From DASSUW01 sp963740605 (GTDB taxonomy: Bacteria > Actinomycetota > Thermoleophilia > Solirubrobacterales > Solirubrobacteraceae): a stretch of 64,000 nucleotides of DNA. The DNA lies in contig CAVUFC010000036.1 in the NCBI GenBank assembly GCA_963740605.1, positions 186,001 to 250,000 on the forward strand. Reading direction: 5' to 3'. Both the position numbers and the translations under genes were made by a program. The notes below the pieces were generated by a model, which ran no database searches, was not told the origin of the DNA, and was given only the letters and a program-made list of their open reading frames with translations. Shown in pieces: positions 1 to 7,466 of this stretch (position 1 is the first letter of the stretch; every line of letters starts with the position of its first letter).

Positions 1-1
1 G

Positions 2-682
2 GACTACATGTACGGCGAGTACGCCAAGGACCCGCGGATGAAGATCAACGTGGGCATCCGGCGCCGCCTCGCCCCGCTCCTCGACGGCGGGCGCGACGAG
101 ATCGAGTTGATGCACGCGATCCTCTTCTCCCTGCCCGGCTCGCCGGTCCTGTACTACGGCGACGAGATCATGATGGGCGACAACGTCTACCTCGGTGACC
201 GCGACGGCGTGCGGACGCCGATGCAGTGGACGGGCGACCGCAACGGCGGCTTCTCGCGAGCCGACTTCGCGCAGCTCTACGCGCCTCCGCTGATGGACCC
301 GGTGTACGGCTTCCAGGCGGTCAACGTCGAGGCGCAGCTGCGCACGCCGACGTCGCTGCTGCGCTGGCTGCGGCGCTTCATCTCGCTGCGCAAGGAGCAC
401 CCCGTGTTCGGTCTGGGCACGTACGAGCCGCTCGAGCCGTCCAACAACAAGATCTTCGCCCACCTGCGCACGTACGAGGACGACGTGATGCTGTGCGTCC
501 ACAACCTCGCCCGCTCGGCGCAGGCCGTCGAGCTCGACCTGTCGGTCTACGAGGGCCGGCGCCCGGTCGAGGTGTTCGGCCGCTCGCGGTTCCCGAAGAT
601 CGGCGAGCTCCCGTACCTGCTGACGCTGGCGCCGCGCGGCTTCTACTGGTTCCAGCTCACCGAGGATCCGCCCGATGATTGA
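2..682 (+). CDS. treS: Trehalose synthase (maltose alpha-D-glucosyltransferase), C-terminal part
   Basis: The gene is cut by the left edge; the reading frame is open from base 2. The visible 226 residues are the end of a GH13 TreS, which interconverts maltose and trehalose in the cytosol. Recognisable family blocks are PVLYYGDEIMMGDN, then LGDRDGVRTPMQW, then a C-terminal beta-domain that ends in RGFYWFQL, as in actinobacterial TreS. The last eight bases overlap the start of the maltokinase gene, so the two are translationally coupled. In actinobacteria TreS plus maltokinase feeds maltose-1-phosphate to GlgE for alpha-glucan synthesis; glgE would be expected to the left of the window (inference). 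Confidence 0.93.
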   Translation, partial: DYMYGEYAKDPRMKINVGIRRRLAPLLDGGRDEIELMHAILFSLPGSPVLYYGDEIMMGDNVYLGDRDGVRTPMQWTGDRNGGFSRADFAQLYAPPLMDPVYGFQAVNVEAQLRTPTSLLRWLRRFISLRKEHPVFGLGTYEPLEPSNNKIFAHLRTYEDDVMLCVHNLARSAQAVELDLSVYEGRRPVEVFGRSRFPKIGELPYLLTLAPRGFYWFQLTEDPPDD

Positions 683-2054
683 TCTCTCGGCCCTCGACGA
701 GGGGACGTTCCAGGAGTGGATCGTCGCCCAGCGCTGGTTCGGCTCCAAGGCGCGTGAGGTCGCGCACATCGACGTGGCCGAGTGCATCCCGCTGCGCGAG
801 GAGGTGCCGCAACTCGCCTTGGCGCTCGTCGAGGCGCGCTTCGGGGAGGGGACGCACGAGACGTACCAGGTCCCGCTCGGGCTGCGGCCGGTCGACGAGG
901 GCTGGAGCGAGCGGGTGATCGGCGAGGCCGACGGCTGGACGATCTACGACGCGCTCGCCGATCCGGCGGCCGGGCGCGAGCTGCTGCACCGCATGCGCTC
1001 GGGCGGAATCGAGACCGTCGAGGAGGGCACGCTGCGCTTCCGCTGGGCGGCTTCGGCCGGCGCCGAGCAGGGCGGCACGGTCGACGTACGGCCGGTCGGC
1101 GTCGAGCAATCGAACTCATCGATCGTGTTCGGCACTGACCTTATTTTGAAGGCGTTCCGGCGCGTCGAGCCGGGCGTGAACCCGGAGCTCGAGCTGCTGC
1201 GCTTCCTGTCCGAGCGCGGGTTCCCGAACATCGCCGCGCTGGCCGGCTGGTACGAGTACGAGGGCCGCTTCATCGACGCGACGCTGGGGATCCTGCAGGA
1301 GTATCTGGCGGGCGCGCGCGACGGCTGGGAACTGGCGCTGGAGGAGCTCGCGTCCGATCCGTCCGGGCTCTTGACGCGCCTGCGCTCGCTCGGCCAGGTG
1401 ACCGGCGATCTGCACACGGCGCTCGGGTCCGACAACAGCAATCCGGACTTCGCGCCCGACGAGCCGTCGCAGGAGGCGCTGTCGCTGCTGACCGCCGACG
1501 TCGACGAGCAGATCGAAAGGATCTTCCGCGACCTGCCGGAGACCGAGGCGCTCGCGCCGATCGCCGGTCGCGGCCAGGACGTGCGCGAGAAGCTGCAGGC
1601 GCTGTCGCACATCGGCGCCGGCGGCCGCGTCATCCGCACGCACGGCGACTACCACCTCGGCCAGACCATGCTGTCCGACCGTGGCTGGGTGATCCTCGAC
1701 TTCGAGGGCGAGCCGGCGCGACCGCTGGCCGAGCGGCGGCTCAAGCGGTCGCCGCTGCGTGACGTCGCGGGGATGCTGCGCTCGTTCTCGTACGCCGCCG
1801 CGGGCGCGCGCCTGCTGCGCGGGGTCGAGGTGCCCGAGGACTGGGAGCCCGACGCTCGCGCGACGTTCCTGGAGGGCTACTTCGACCGCGTCGAGCCGTC
1901 GCTGCTCCCGCCGGGCGAAGCGCCGACGCGGCAGCTGCTCGCGGTCTTCGAGCTCGAGAAGGCGGTCTACGAGCTGCGCTACGAGCTCAACAACCGGCCC
2001 GACTGGGTCTCGATCCCGGTCGCCGGGATCCTGCGCCTGCTCGACACGGACTGA
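675..2054 (+). CDS. mak: Maltokinase (Pep2-type)
   Basis: This 459-residue protein is an ATP-dependent maltokinase making maltose-1-phosphate from maltose. It has the kinase fold seen in Mak/Pep2: an aminoglycoside-phosphotransferase-like catalytic block HGDYHLGQ near residue 322 and the metal-binding ILDFEGEPARP near residue 339. The N-terminal cystatin-like cap begins FQEWIVAQRWFGSKAREV. The length matches stand-alone actinobacterial maltokinases. The ATG at 675 overlaps the end of treS by eight bases, and TreS-Mak fusions exist in relatives, which supports joint action. A palindrome directly after the stop probably ends the transcript. Confidence 0.94.
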   Translation: MIDLSALDEGTFQEWIVAQRWFGSKAREVAHIDVAECIPLREEVPQLALALVEARFGEGTHETYQVPLGLRPVDEGWSERVIGEADGWTIYDALADPAAGRELLHRMRSGGIETVEEGTLRFRWAASAGAEQGGTVDVRPVGVEQSNSSIVFGTDLILKAFRRVEPGVNPELELLRFLSERGFPNIAALAGWYEYEGRFIDATLGILQEYLAGARDGWELALEELASDPSGLLTRLRSLGQVTGDLHTALGSDNSNPDFAPDEPSQEALSLLTADVDEQIERIFRDLPETEALAPIAGRGQDVREKLQALSHIGAGGRVIRTHGDYHLGQTMLSDRGWVILDFEGEPARPLAERRLKRSPLRDVAGMLRSFSYAAAGARLLRGVEVPEDWEPDARATFLEGYFDRVEPSLLPPGEAPTRQLLAVFELEKAVYELRYELNNRPDWVSIPVAGILRLLDTD

Positions 2055-2072
2055 TCACCCGGTCCGGGTGAT
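2054..2072. terminator. Palindrome after maltokinase stop
   Basis: ATCACCCGG and CCGGGTGAT flank a single T, a perfect 9-bp inverted repeat that starts at the last base of the mak stop codon. There is no T-run, so this is a terminator-like hairpin rather than a classical intrinsic terminator. Confidence 0.5.
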
Positions 2073-2730
2073 GCGCGGGCGCCCGGGCGCGCAGCGCAGC
2101 AGGGCAAGTGCGCCGACCCGGGCTTCGTCACCGACTACAACACGTTCGTCCTCGGCGATCACCGCGTCACGAACGACTCGGTCAACGGGCGCATGGCGGT
2201 CGGGGGTGACGCACTGGTCCAGCAGATGAGTGCCGGCCAGAACCTCACGGGCGAACGCGTCGCGGATCGATCTGCTCGTCGGCAAGCGCATCGTCTCGGG
2301 CGGCAACGCGGCAACTCCCAGGGGCGCGACGACGTACGGCGGCACGCTCTCCGGCCAGTTCTCCGCGTACCGGCTGCGGATCCGCAACGTCGGCCTGCCG
2401 ACGGCGCGGCGCGTGACGGTGTGCGATCCGGTGCCGCAGGGCCTACGGATCGTGAAGGCCAGGGGCGCGAAGATCAGCGAGGGCCGGGCGTGCTGGACGA
2501 TCCGGCGCCTCCCGCGCGAGAAGACGTTCCACCTGACCGCGCGCGCCAATCACGCCACCAGCGGCAAGATCCGGAACACGGCGAACGCCCGCGCGGCCAA
2601 CGCGGCGCGCGTCCGCAACGGGACCACCGTGCACGTGCGCGGAGTGCGGGCCGGCGCCTGCAGCGCCGCCGTGGCCCGATGGCGTGCTGACTACAGCGGG
2701 GCGGCGCTGTACTCGTCGTCGCCGACGTGA
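2055..2730 (+). pseudogene. Frameshifted secreted protein relic: choice-of-anchor A domain plus DUF11
   Basis: Two frames must be joined to read this gene. From about 2108 the frame ending at 2690 gives CADPGFVTDYNTFVLGDHRV and then NGRMAVGGDALV, the start of a choice-of-anchor A domain. Near 2265-2275 the reading moves to the frame ending at 2730, giving IDLLVGKRIVSGGNA and TTYGGTLSG (the rest of that domain), then a DUF11-type domain (YRLRIRNVGLPTARRVTVCD, HLTARANHA). No start codon or signal peptide remains: the first frame opens right after the mak stop. The 3' end runs 40 bases into the convergent cupin gene. The domains belong to secreted surface proteins of unknown function. A sequencing error could explain the frameshift but not the missing N-terminus. 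Confidence 0.6.
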
Positions 2731-3095
2731 CGGCCCCAGGTGACCGGGTTACCGCTCTCGTCGTTCTGGTGCATGGCGATATGGGCCATGAAGCGGTTCG
2801 GTGCGGCGCCGTGCCAGTGGTTCTCGCCCGGCTCGAAGAAGATCCGATCTCCAGGTCGGATGACCTCGACCGGGCCGCCCTCGCGCTGACAGAGTCCGAC
2901 GCCCTCGGTGACGAAGATCGTCTGGCCGTGCGGGTGGGTGTGCCACGCGGTCCGGGCGCCGGGGGCGAAATGGACGAGCGCCGCCGCGAAGACCGAGGTC
3001 CCCACCGGGGCGGCGAGTGCATCGATGTAGACGTCGCCGGTGAACCAGTCGGCGGGCCCTTTCTGGGTGTCGATGCTGCTACGTGTGATCTGCAT
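2691..3095 (-). CDS. Cupin domain protein
   Basis: A 134-residue single-domain cupin. Motif 1 is WHTHPHGQTIFVTEGVG near residue 47 and motif 2 is GDRIFFEPGENHWHGA near residue 92, supplying the usual metal-binding histidines. It resembles small (R)-mandelonitrile lyase-like or QdoI-like cupins, but the substrate cannot be inferred. It starts three bases after the alcohol dehydrogenase stop codon, so the two form an operon, and an associated oxidation or isomerisation is plausible. Confidence 0.82.
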   Translation of the reverse strand: MQITRSSIDTQKGPADWFTGDVYIDALAAPVGTSVFAAALVHFAPGARTAWHTHPHGQTIFVTEGVGLCQREGGPVEVIRPGDRIFFEPGENHWHGAAPNRFMAHIAMHQNDESGNPVTWGRHVGDDEYSAAPL

Positions 3096-3098
3096 GTC

Positions 3099-4136
3099 TC
3101 ACAGTGTCCCCACACGCACCAGCGACTTGATCGCGCGGCGCTCGTCCATCGCGGCGTAGGCGTCGGCGACGCCGTCGAGGTCGGTCTCGTAGTCGAGCAG
3201 GCGTCCGGGATTGATGCGGCCCTCGAGGACGTCGGGGAGCAGCTCGGGGATGTACGCGCGCGCCGGTGCCGAGCCGCCGCGGACGCCTTTGTTGCGGAAG
3301 AACATCTCGCCGATCGGCAGCTCGACGCCGTGCGGCACGCCGACGTAGCCGACCATCGAACCCGGTCGCGCGATCGACAGCGCGGTTTGCATTGACTGGC
3401 CGGTGCCGACGCACTCGAGCGTGGCGTCGACGCCGACGCCCGCGGCGAGCGCCATGACCGCGTCGGTGGCCTCGTCGCCGCGCTGCTCGACCACGTCGGT
3501 GGCGCCGAACTCGCGCGCGACCTCCTGACGGGCGGGGTTGCGACTGAGCGCGATGATCCGGTCGGCGCCCAGGCGCTTGGCGGCCAGGACGCTGGAGAGG
3601 CCGACCGCCCCGTCGCCGACCACCGCGACCGTGCTGCCCGGCCGCACGTCGGCGCACACGGCCGCGTGGTGGCCGGTCGCCATCACGTCGGACAGCGTCA
3701 GCAGCGAGGCGAGCATCTTCTCCGAGTGCCCGGAGCCGGGCACCGTGACCAGCGAGCCGTCGGCGAGCGGCACCCGGACGGCCTCGCCCTGCCCGCCGTC
3801 GCCGTTGGACGGGTAGAAGCCCCCGGCGACGCACGCGGATGTGATGCCGTGGCGGCAGTGCGGGCACGTGCCGTCGCTGAACGCGAACGGTGCGATCACG
3901 AAGTCGCCCTTGCGGACGTCGCGCACGTCCGCGCCGACGTCCTCGACGACGCCGACGAACTCGTGCCCGATCGGGCCGGGCTCGAACGGCGAGTCGCCGC
4001 GGTAGTACCAGAGGTCTGAACCGCAGACGCAGGCGAGCACGACACGCACGATCGCGTCGGTCGGCTCGACGATGACCGGGTCGCGGCGGTCGCCGGCCTC
4101 GATGCGGTGGGGTTCGATGAAGAGGGCTGCGCGCAT
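3099..4136 (-). CDS. Zinc-dependent alcohol dehydrogenase (MDR family)
   Basis: A 345-residue medium-chain dehydrogenase. The catalytic zinc site is seen as CVCGSD (Cys near residue 38) and GHEFVGVVEDVG; the structural zinc lobe as CPHCRHGITSAC near 93-104, with fewer cysteines than the classical four. The NAD(P) Rossmann motif VVGDGAVGLSSVLAAK lies near residue 170. The frame is open upstream to 4202, but the ATG at 4136 starts the conserved MRAALF block and is preferred. It leads a two-gene operon with the cupin and faces an HTH regulator gene across about 107 bp, an arrangement in which the regulator usually controls the enzyme. Substrate unknown. Confidence 0.88.
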   Translation of the reverse strand: MRAALFIEPHRIEAGDRRDPVIVEPTDAIVRVVLACVCGSDLWYYRGDSPFEPGPIGHEFVGVVEDVGADVRDVRKGDFVIAPFAFSDGTCPHCRHGITSACVAGGFYPSNGDGGQGEAVRVPLADGSLVTVPGSGHSEKMLASLLTLSDVMATGHHAAVCADVRPGSTVAVVGDGAVGLSSVLAAKRLGADRIIALSRNPARQEVAREFGATDVVEQRGDEATDAVMALAAGVGVDATLECVGTGQSMQTALSIARPGSMVGYVGVPHGVELPIGEMFFRNKGVRGGSAPARAYIPELLPDVLEGRINPGRLLDYETDLDGVADAYAAMDERRAIKSLVRVGTL

Positions 4137-4224
4137 GGCCCCTAGGAAAGCGCGTCTACGACGATCGTGGGGGACCCTGCGAAAGGGGTACCAGCAGGAC
4201 ACCCCACCAACGCCGAGGCCGCTC

Positions 4225-4230
4225 TAACGT
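4225..4230 (+). promoter_or_regulatory. -10 box of the MmyB-type regulator
   Basis: TAACGT lies 13 bases before the ATG at 4244, within the 107-bp divergent region shared with the alcohol dehydrogenase operon. A CCTGC...GCAGG pair near 4180-4200 could be an operator, but it is imperfect. Confidence 0.35.
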
Positions 4231-4243
4231 TGACCACGGCCTG

Positions 4244-4845
4244 ATGGATCACAACAGCGACATCGCCGAGTTCCTGACCACGAGGCGGGCGAAGATCACG
4301 CCCGACCAGGCCGGCCTGCCGACCTACGGCCGGCGGCGCGTGAAGGGCCTGCGCCGCGAGGAGGTCGCCTCGCTCGCCGGTGTCAGCGTCGAGTACTACA
4401 AGCGCCTGGAACGCGGCAACGTCAGCGGCGTCTCCGAGCTCGTGCTCGAAGGACTCGCCCGGGCGCTCCAGCTCGACGAGGCCGAACGCGCCCACCTGTT
4501 CGACCTCGCGCGTGCGACCAACCCGGTCGTGCCCAAGCGGGCGAAGCCGATCAAGCACAAGATCCGCCCGGTCGTGCAGCGCATCCTCGACCAGATCACC
4601 GCGCGGCCACGGTGCGCAACGCGCGCCTGGACTACATCGGCGCCAACGCGCTCGGCCGCGCCCTGTACGCGCCGGTGTTCGACAGTCCCGAGCAGCCCGC
4701 CAACAGCGCGCGGTTCACGTTCCTCGACCCCGCCGCCGCCGACTTCTATCCCGACTGGGATCGCGTCGCGACCGAGCTCGTCGCTCACCTGCGCTCCGAG
4801 GCGGGTCGTAATCCGTACGACCGCCAGCTGTCCGACCTCGTCGAC
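4244..4845 (+). pseudogene. MmyB-type HTH regulator, frameshifted and truncated
   Basis: The ATG at 4244 opens an XRE-type DNA-binding domain: FLTTRRAKITPDQAGLP, then GLRREEVASLAGVSVEYYKRLE, then a linker ending in RILDQITA. The normal continuation of this family, RNARLDYIGANALGRALYAP, FTFLDPAAADFYPDW and LRSEAGRNPYDRQLSDLV, is present but one frame over, because a base is missing near 4608 (CGGCCACGGTGCGC). The MmyB ligand domain then stops abruptly near 4845, where the frame runs into an aldo/keto reductase. Regulators of this kind usually sit beside, and control, dehydrogenase genes such as the divergent one here. As it stands only the HTH half could be made as a discrete product. Confidence 0.72.
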
Positions 4846-5523
4846 TGGATCGACCTCTACCAGATCCACCGCCCCGACCCGCAGACCGACTACGACGAGA
4901 CGCTCGGCGCGCTCACCGACCTCGTCCAGCAGGGCAAGGTCCGCTACATCGGCTCCTCGTCGTTCAACGCGGGGCAGATCGTCGAGGCGCAGTGGACGGC
5001 TCGCGACCGCAACCTCCAGCGCTTCCGGACCGAGCAGCCGCCCTACTCGCTGCTCGTCCGCGGCATCGAGCTCGACGTGCTCCCGACCGCTCAGCGTCAC
5101 GGCATGGGCATCCTCACCTACAGCCCGCTCGCCGGCGGCTGGCTGTCGGGGAGCTGGACCGCCGACAGCGCGCCGACCTCACCGGCCCGGCAGCGGCTGG
5201 TCGCCCGCTTCGACATGTCGCTGCCTGAGAACCAGCGCAAGTTCGAAGCCGTCGAGCAGCTCGCCGAGGTCGCCGACGGAGCCGGGGTGACGATGATCGA
5301 GCTGGCGATCGCGTTCGTGGTCAACCACCCGGGCGTGACCTCCGCGATCGTCGGACCGCGCACGATGGAGCAGCTCGAGAGCCAGCTCCCCGCCGCCGAC
5401 GTCGAGCTCGACGTGGCAACCCTCGACCGCATCGACGCGATCGTCCGGCCCGGCGTGAATCTCAACCCGGCCGACACGAGCTACGGCGAGCAGGTCCTCG
5501 AGCCGGCGCTCCGGCGCCGCTAG
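4612..5523 (+). CDS. Chimeric ORF: MmyB ligand-domain fragment fused to C-terminal part of an aldo/keto reductase
   Basis: A 303-residue open frame with a GTG start. Residues 1 to about 78 are the ligand-binding part of an MmyB-like regulator. From about residue 79 the sequence is an aldo/keto reductase starting in mid-fold: DWIDLYQIHRPDPQTDYDET, then GKVRYIGSSSFNAGQIVEAQ, EQPPYSLLVRGIE, LTYSPLAGGWLSG and the cofactor-binding AIVGPRTMEQLESQL. The N-terminal third of the reductase, carrying the catalytic Asp/Tyr/Lys, is absent, so it should not be active. The junction near 4845 (LSDLV then DWIDLY) is the mark of a deletion joining a regulator to a neighbouring reductase gene. The end shares a 4-bp CTAG stop with the GNAT gene. 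Confidence 0.8.
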   Translation: MRNARLDYIGANALGRALYAPVFDSPEQPANSARFTFLDPAAADFYPDWDRVATELVAHLRSEAGRNPYDRQLSDLVDWIDLYQIHRPDPQTDYDETLGALTDLVQQGKVRYIGSSSFNAGQIVEAQWTARDRNLQRFRTEQPPYSLLVRGIELDVLPTAQRHGMGILTYSPLAGGWLSGSWTADSAPTSPARQRLVARFDMSLPENQRKFEAVEQLAEVADGAGVTMIELAIAFVVNHPGVTSAIVGPRTMEQLESQLPAADVELDVATLDRIDAIVRPGVNLNPADTSYGEQVLEPALRRR

Positions 5524-6032
5524 GTCAGCTCGCCGGGCAGCAGCGAGAACATCACCGAGTCGCGGCGGCGACCGTCGGGGTGGAGCAGGTGCGAGCGCAA
5601 CACGCCCTCGCGCTGAAAGCCGACCTTCTCGGCGACGCGCTGCGAGGCGCGGTTGTCCGGGTCGGTGATCAGCTCCATCCGGCCGAGGCCGAGCGCGTCG
5701 AAGCCGTAGCGGGAGATCGTGCGCAGCGCGTCCGGGACGATGCCGCGACCCCGCTCGGCGGCCGCGCACCAATAGCCGACGTGGCCGGTCCCGTTGTCGT
5801 TGACGCGCATGCCGATCGAGCCGACGACGCGGTCGTCGATGACGATCGCGAACTGGTGCGGGCCGAGGCCGATCTCGTTGTTGACGAACGCCCGCGCGTG
5901 CTCGCGTGTGTACGGCCGCGGGATCACAGGGATCCAGTGCAGGATGTCCGGGTCCTCGATCACGGCGAGGATCGCCGGGATGTCGTCCTCGCCCCAAGGA
6001 CGCAGGGTCACCGCCTCACCGCGTAGCGTCAT
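5520..6032 (-). CDS. GNAT family N-acetyltransferase (RimJ/RimL-like)
   Basis: A 170-residue GNAT protein starting MTLRGEAVTLRPWGEDD, a typical RimJ/RimL opening. The acetyl-CoA binding region is GYWCAAAERGRGIVPDALR and the conserved end-block is NRASQRVAEKVGFQREGVLR. Such enzymes acetylate ribosomal-protein termini, antibiotics or small amines; the target here is unknown. The ATG at 6032 is preferred over an in-frame one at 6041. The start lies only seven bases from the divergent peptidase start, and CATCAT at 6040-6045 on this strand could be its -10. Confidence 0.85.
   Translation of the reverse strand: MTLRGEAVTLRPWGEDDIPAILAVIEDPDILHWIPVIPRPYTREHARAFVNNEIGLGPHQFAIVIDDRVVGSIGMRVNDNGTGHVGYWCAAAERGRGIVPDALRTISRYGFDALGLGRMELITDPDNRASQRVAEKVGFQREGVLRSHLLHPDGRRRDSVMFSLLPGELT
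6024..6029 (+). promoter_or_regulatory. -10 box of the proline iminopeptidase gene, inside the GNAT coding region
   Basis: TAGCGT ends ten bases before the ATG at 6040, the spacing seen at many other starts here. It lies within the first codons of the opposing GNAT gene, so the two genes have no private promoter space. Confidence 0.45.
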
Positions 6033-6039
6033 GGGTCTC

Positions 6040-6909
6040 ATGATGCCGACGCCGGACGGGCACGAGATCTTCTGGGAGGTCGTTGGTAATCCCGCTGGCA
6101 AGCCGGCGGTCGTGCTGCACGGCGGCCCGGGGTCCGGCTGCGCGCCGTGGTGGGCCGACCACTTCGACCTCGGTCGCTACCGCGTCGTTCTCTTCGACCA
6201 GCGCGGCTGCGGCCGCAGCCGGCCGCACACGCTCGAGCACAACACCACGGGGCACCTGATCGCCGACATCGAGCGCCTGCGCGAGCTCGCCGGCGTCGAC
6301 CGCTGGCTGGTGCTCGGCGGGTCGTGGGGCTCGACGCTCGGCCTCGCGTACGCTCAGGCCCACCCCGACCGCGTCTCCGAGCTCGTCCTGTTCGCGGTGA
6401 GCACCGATACCCGGCGCGAGATCGACTGGATCACGCATGGCGTTGGCCGGCTGTACCCCGCGGAGTGGGCCCGTTTCGCTGCCGGCGCCGGGGAGCACGA
6501 CGGCCGTCTGGTGGACGCCTACTACCGCCTACTCACCGATCCCGACCCGGCGATCCACGAGCCGGCCGCCCGCGACTGGTGCGCGTGGGAGGACGCCCAC
6601 GTCGGTGGCGACCACGATCCGCGCTACGACGACCCGGCGTTCCGCCTCACCTTCGCCCGCCTCGTCACCCACTACTGGAGCCACGGCTGCTTCCTCGAGG
6701 ACGGGCAGCTGCTGCGTGACCTCGATCGGCTGCGCGACGTCCCGGGCGTGCTCATCCACGGGCTGCGCGACCTCAGCTCGCCGCCCGACATCGCCTGGAC
6801 GATCGCCCAGAGCTGGGGTGAGCTCGAGCTGATCCCCGACGCGGGGCACGGCGGCCGCCGGATCGCCGAGCGCGTCGCCGCGGCGATCGATAGGTTCGCG
6901 GGCCGATGA
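6040..6909 (+). CDS. Proline iminopeptidase (alpha/beta hydrolase, S33)
   Basis: A 289-residue cytosolic peptidase that would release N-terminal proline. The family signature is complete: oxyanion HGGPGSG near residue 27, DQRGCGRSRPH, nucleophile elbow GGSWGSTL (Ser near residue 95), the acid in HGLRDLSSPP and the catalytic histidine in DAGHGG. The frame is open far upstream, but the conserved N-terminus begins at MMPTPDGHEIFWE, and the TAGCGT box supports 6040 (or 6043). It overlaps the next gene by four bases (ATGA). Confidence 0.87.
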   Translation: MMPTPDGHEIFWEVVGNPAGKPAVVLHGGPGSGCAPWWADHFDLGRYRVVLFDQRGCGRSRPHTLEHNTTGHLIADIERLRELAGVDRWLVLGGSWGSTLGLAYAQAHPDRVSELVLFAVSTDTRREIDWITHGVGRLYPAEWARFAAGAGEHDGRLVDAYYRLLTDPDPAIHEPAARDWCAWEDAHVGGDHDPRYDDPAFRLTFARLVTHYWSHGCFLEDGQLLRDLDRLRDVPGVLIHGLRDLSSPPDIAWTIAQSWGELELIPDAGHGGRRIAERVAAAIDRFAGR

Positions 6910-7466
6910 CCGAGCTGATCGTGTTCCACCACGCGCAGGGCCTGACCGAAGGCGTCAAGGCGTTCGCCGACGACCTCCGCGCCGCGGGCCACACCGTGCA
7001 CACGCCCGACCTGTACGAGGGCAAGACCTTCGTCACGCTCCCCGAAGGGATGGCCAACGTCCGCGCGCTCGGCTTCGAGACGATCATCGCGCGCGGCCGT
7101 GCGGCGGCCGAAGCGCTGCCGAGCGAGGTCGTGTACGTCGGGTTCTCGCTCGGCGTGATGCCGGCGCAGCTGCTCGCACAGACCCGGCCCGGAACGCGCG
7201 GCGGTGTCTTCGTGTACTCGTTCGTCCCGCCGCACGAGTTCGGGAGCGAGTGGCCCGACGGCGTCCCGCTGCAGATCCACTTGATGGAGGACGACGCCGA
7301 GGTGCTGCCGCCGAACGGTGATTTAGAGGCAGCGCAGGCGATGGAGGGGGCCGAGCTGTTCCTCTACCCCGGCGACCGGCACCTGTTCGCCGACAACAGC
7401 CTGCCCGACTACGACGCAGCCGCCGCGCAGCTGCTCACCCGCCGCGTGATCGAGTTCCTCGGTTAG
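6906..7466 (+). CDS. Dienelactone hydrolase family protein
   Basis: A 186-residue alpha/beta hydrolase. The elbow reads GFSLGVMPAQ, so the nucleophile is serine where classical dienelactone hydrolase has cysteine (GYCLGG). The late GDRHLFAD block supplies the histidine. The short core without a lid fits small DLH relatives of unknown substrate. Its ATG overlaps the iminopeptidase stop (ATGA), so they are co-translated. The TAG stop is read on the other strand as the TAA stop of araA. Confidence 0.82.
   Translation: MTELIVFHHAQGLTEGVKAFADDLRAAGHTVHTPDLYEGKTFVTLPEGMANVRALGFETIIARGRAAAEALPSEVVYVGFSLGVMPAQLLAQTRPGTRGGVFVYSFVPPHEFGSEWPDGVPLQIHLMEDDAEVLPPNGDLEAAQAMEGAELFLYPGDRHLFADNSLPDYDAAAAQLLTRRVIEFLG

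Noticed and set aside
4137..4243. Clear operator between alcohol dehydrogenase and regulator
   Set aside because: Only an imperfect CCTGC...GCAGG pair is visible, too weak to list as a feature.
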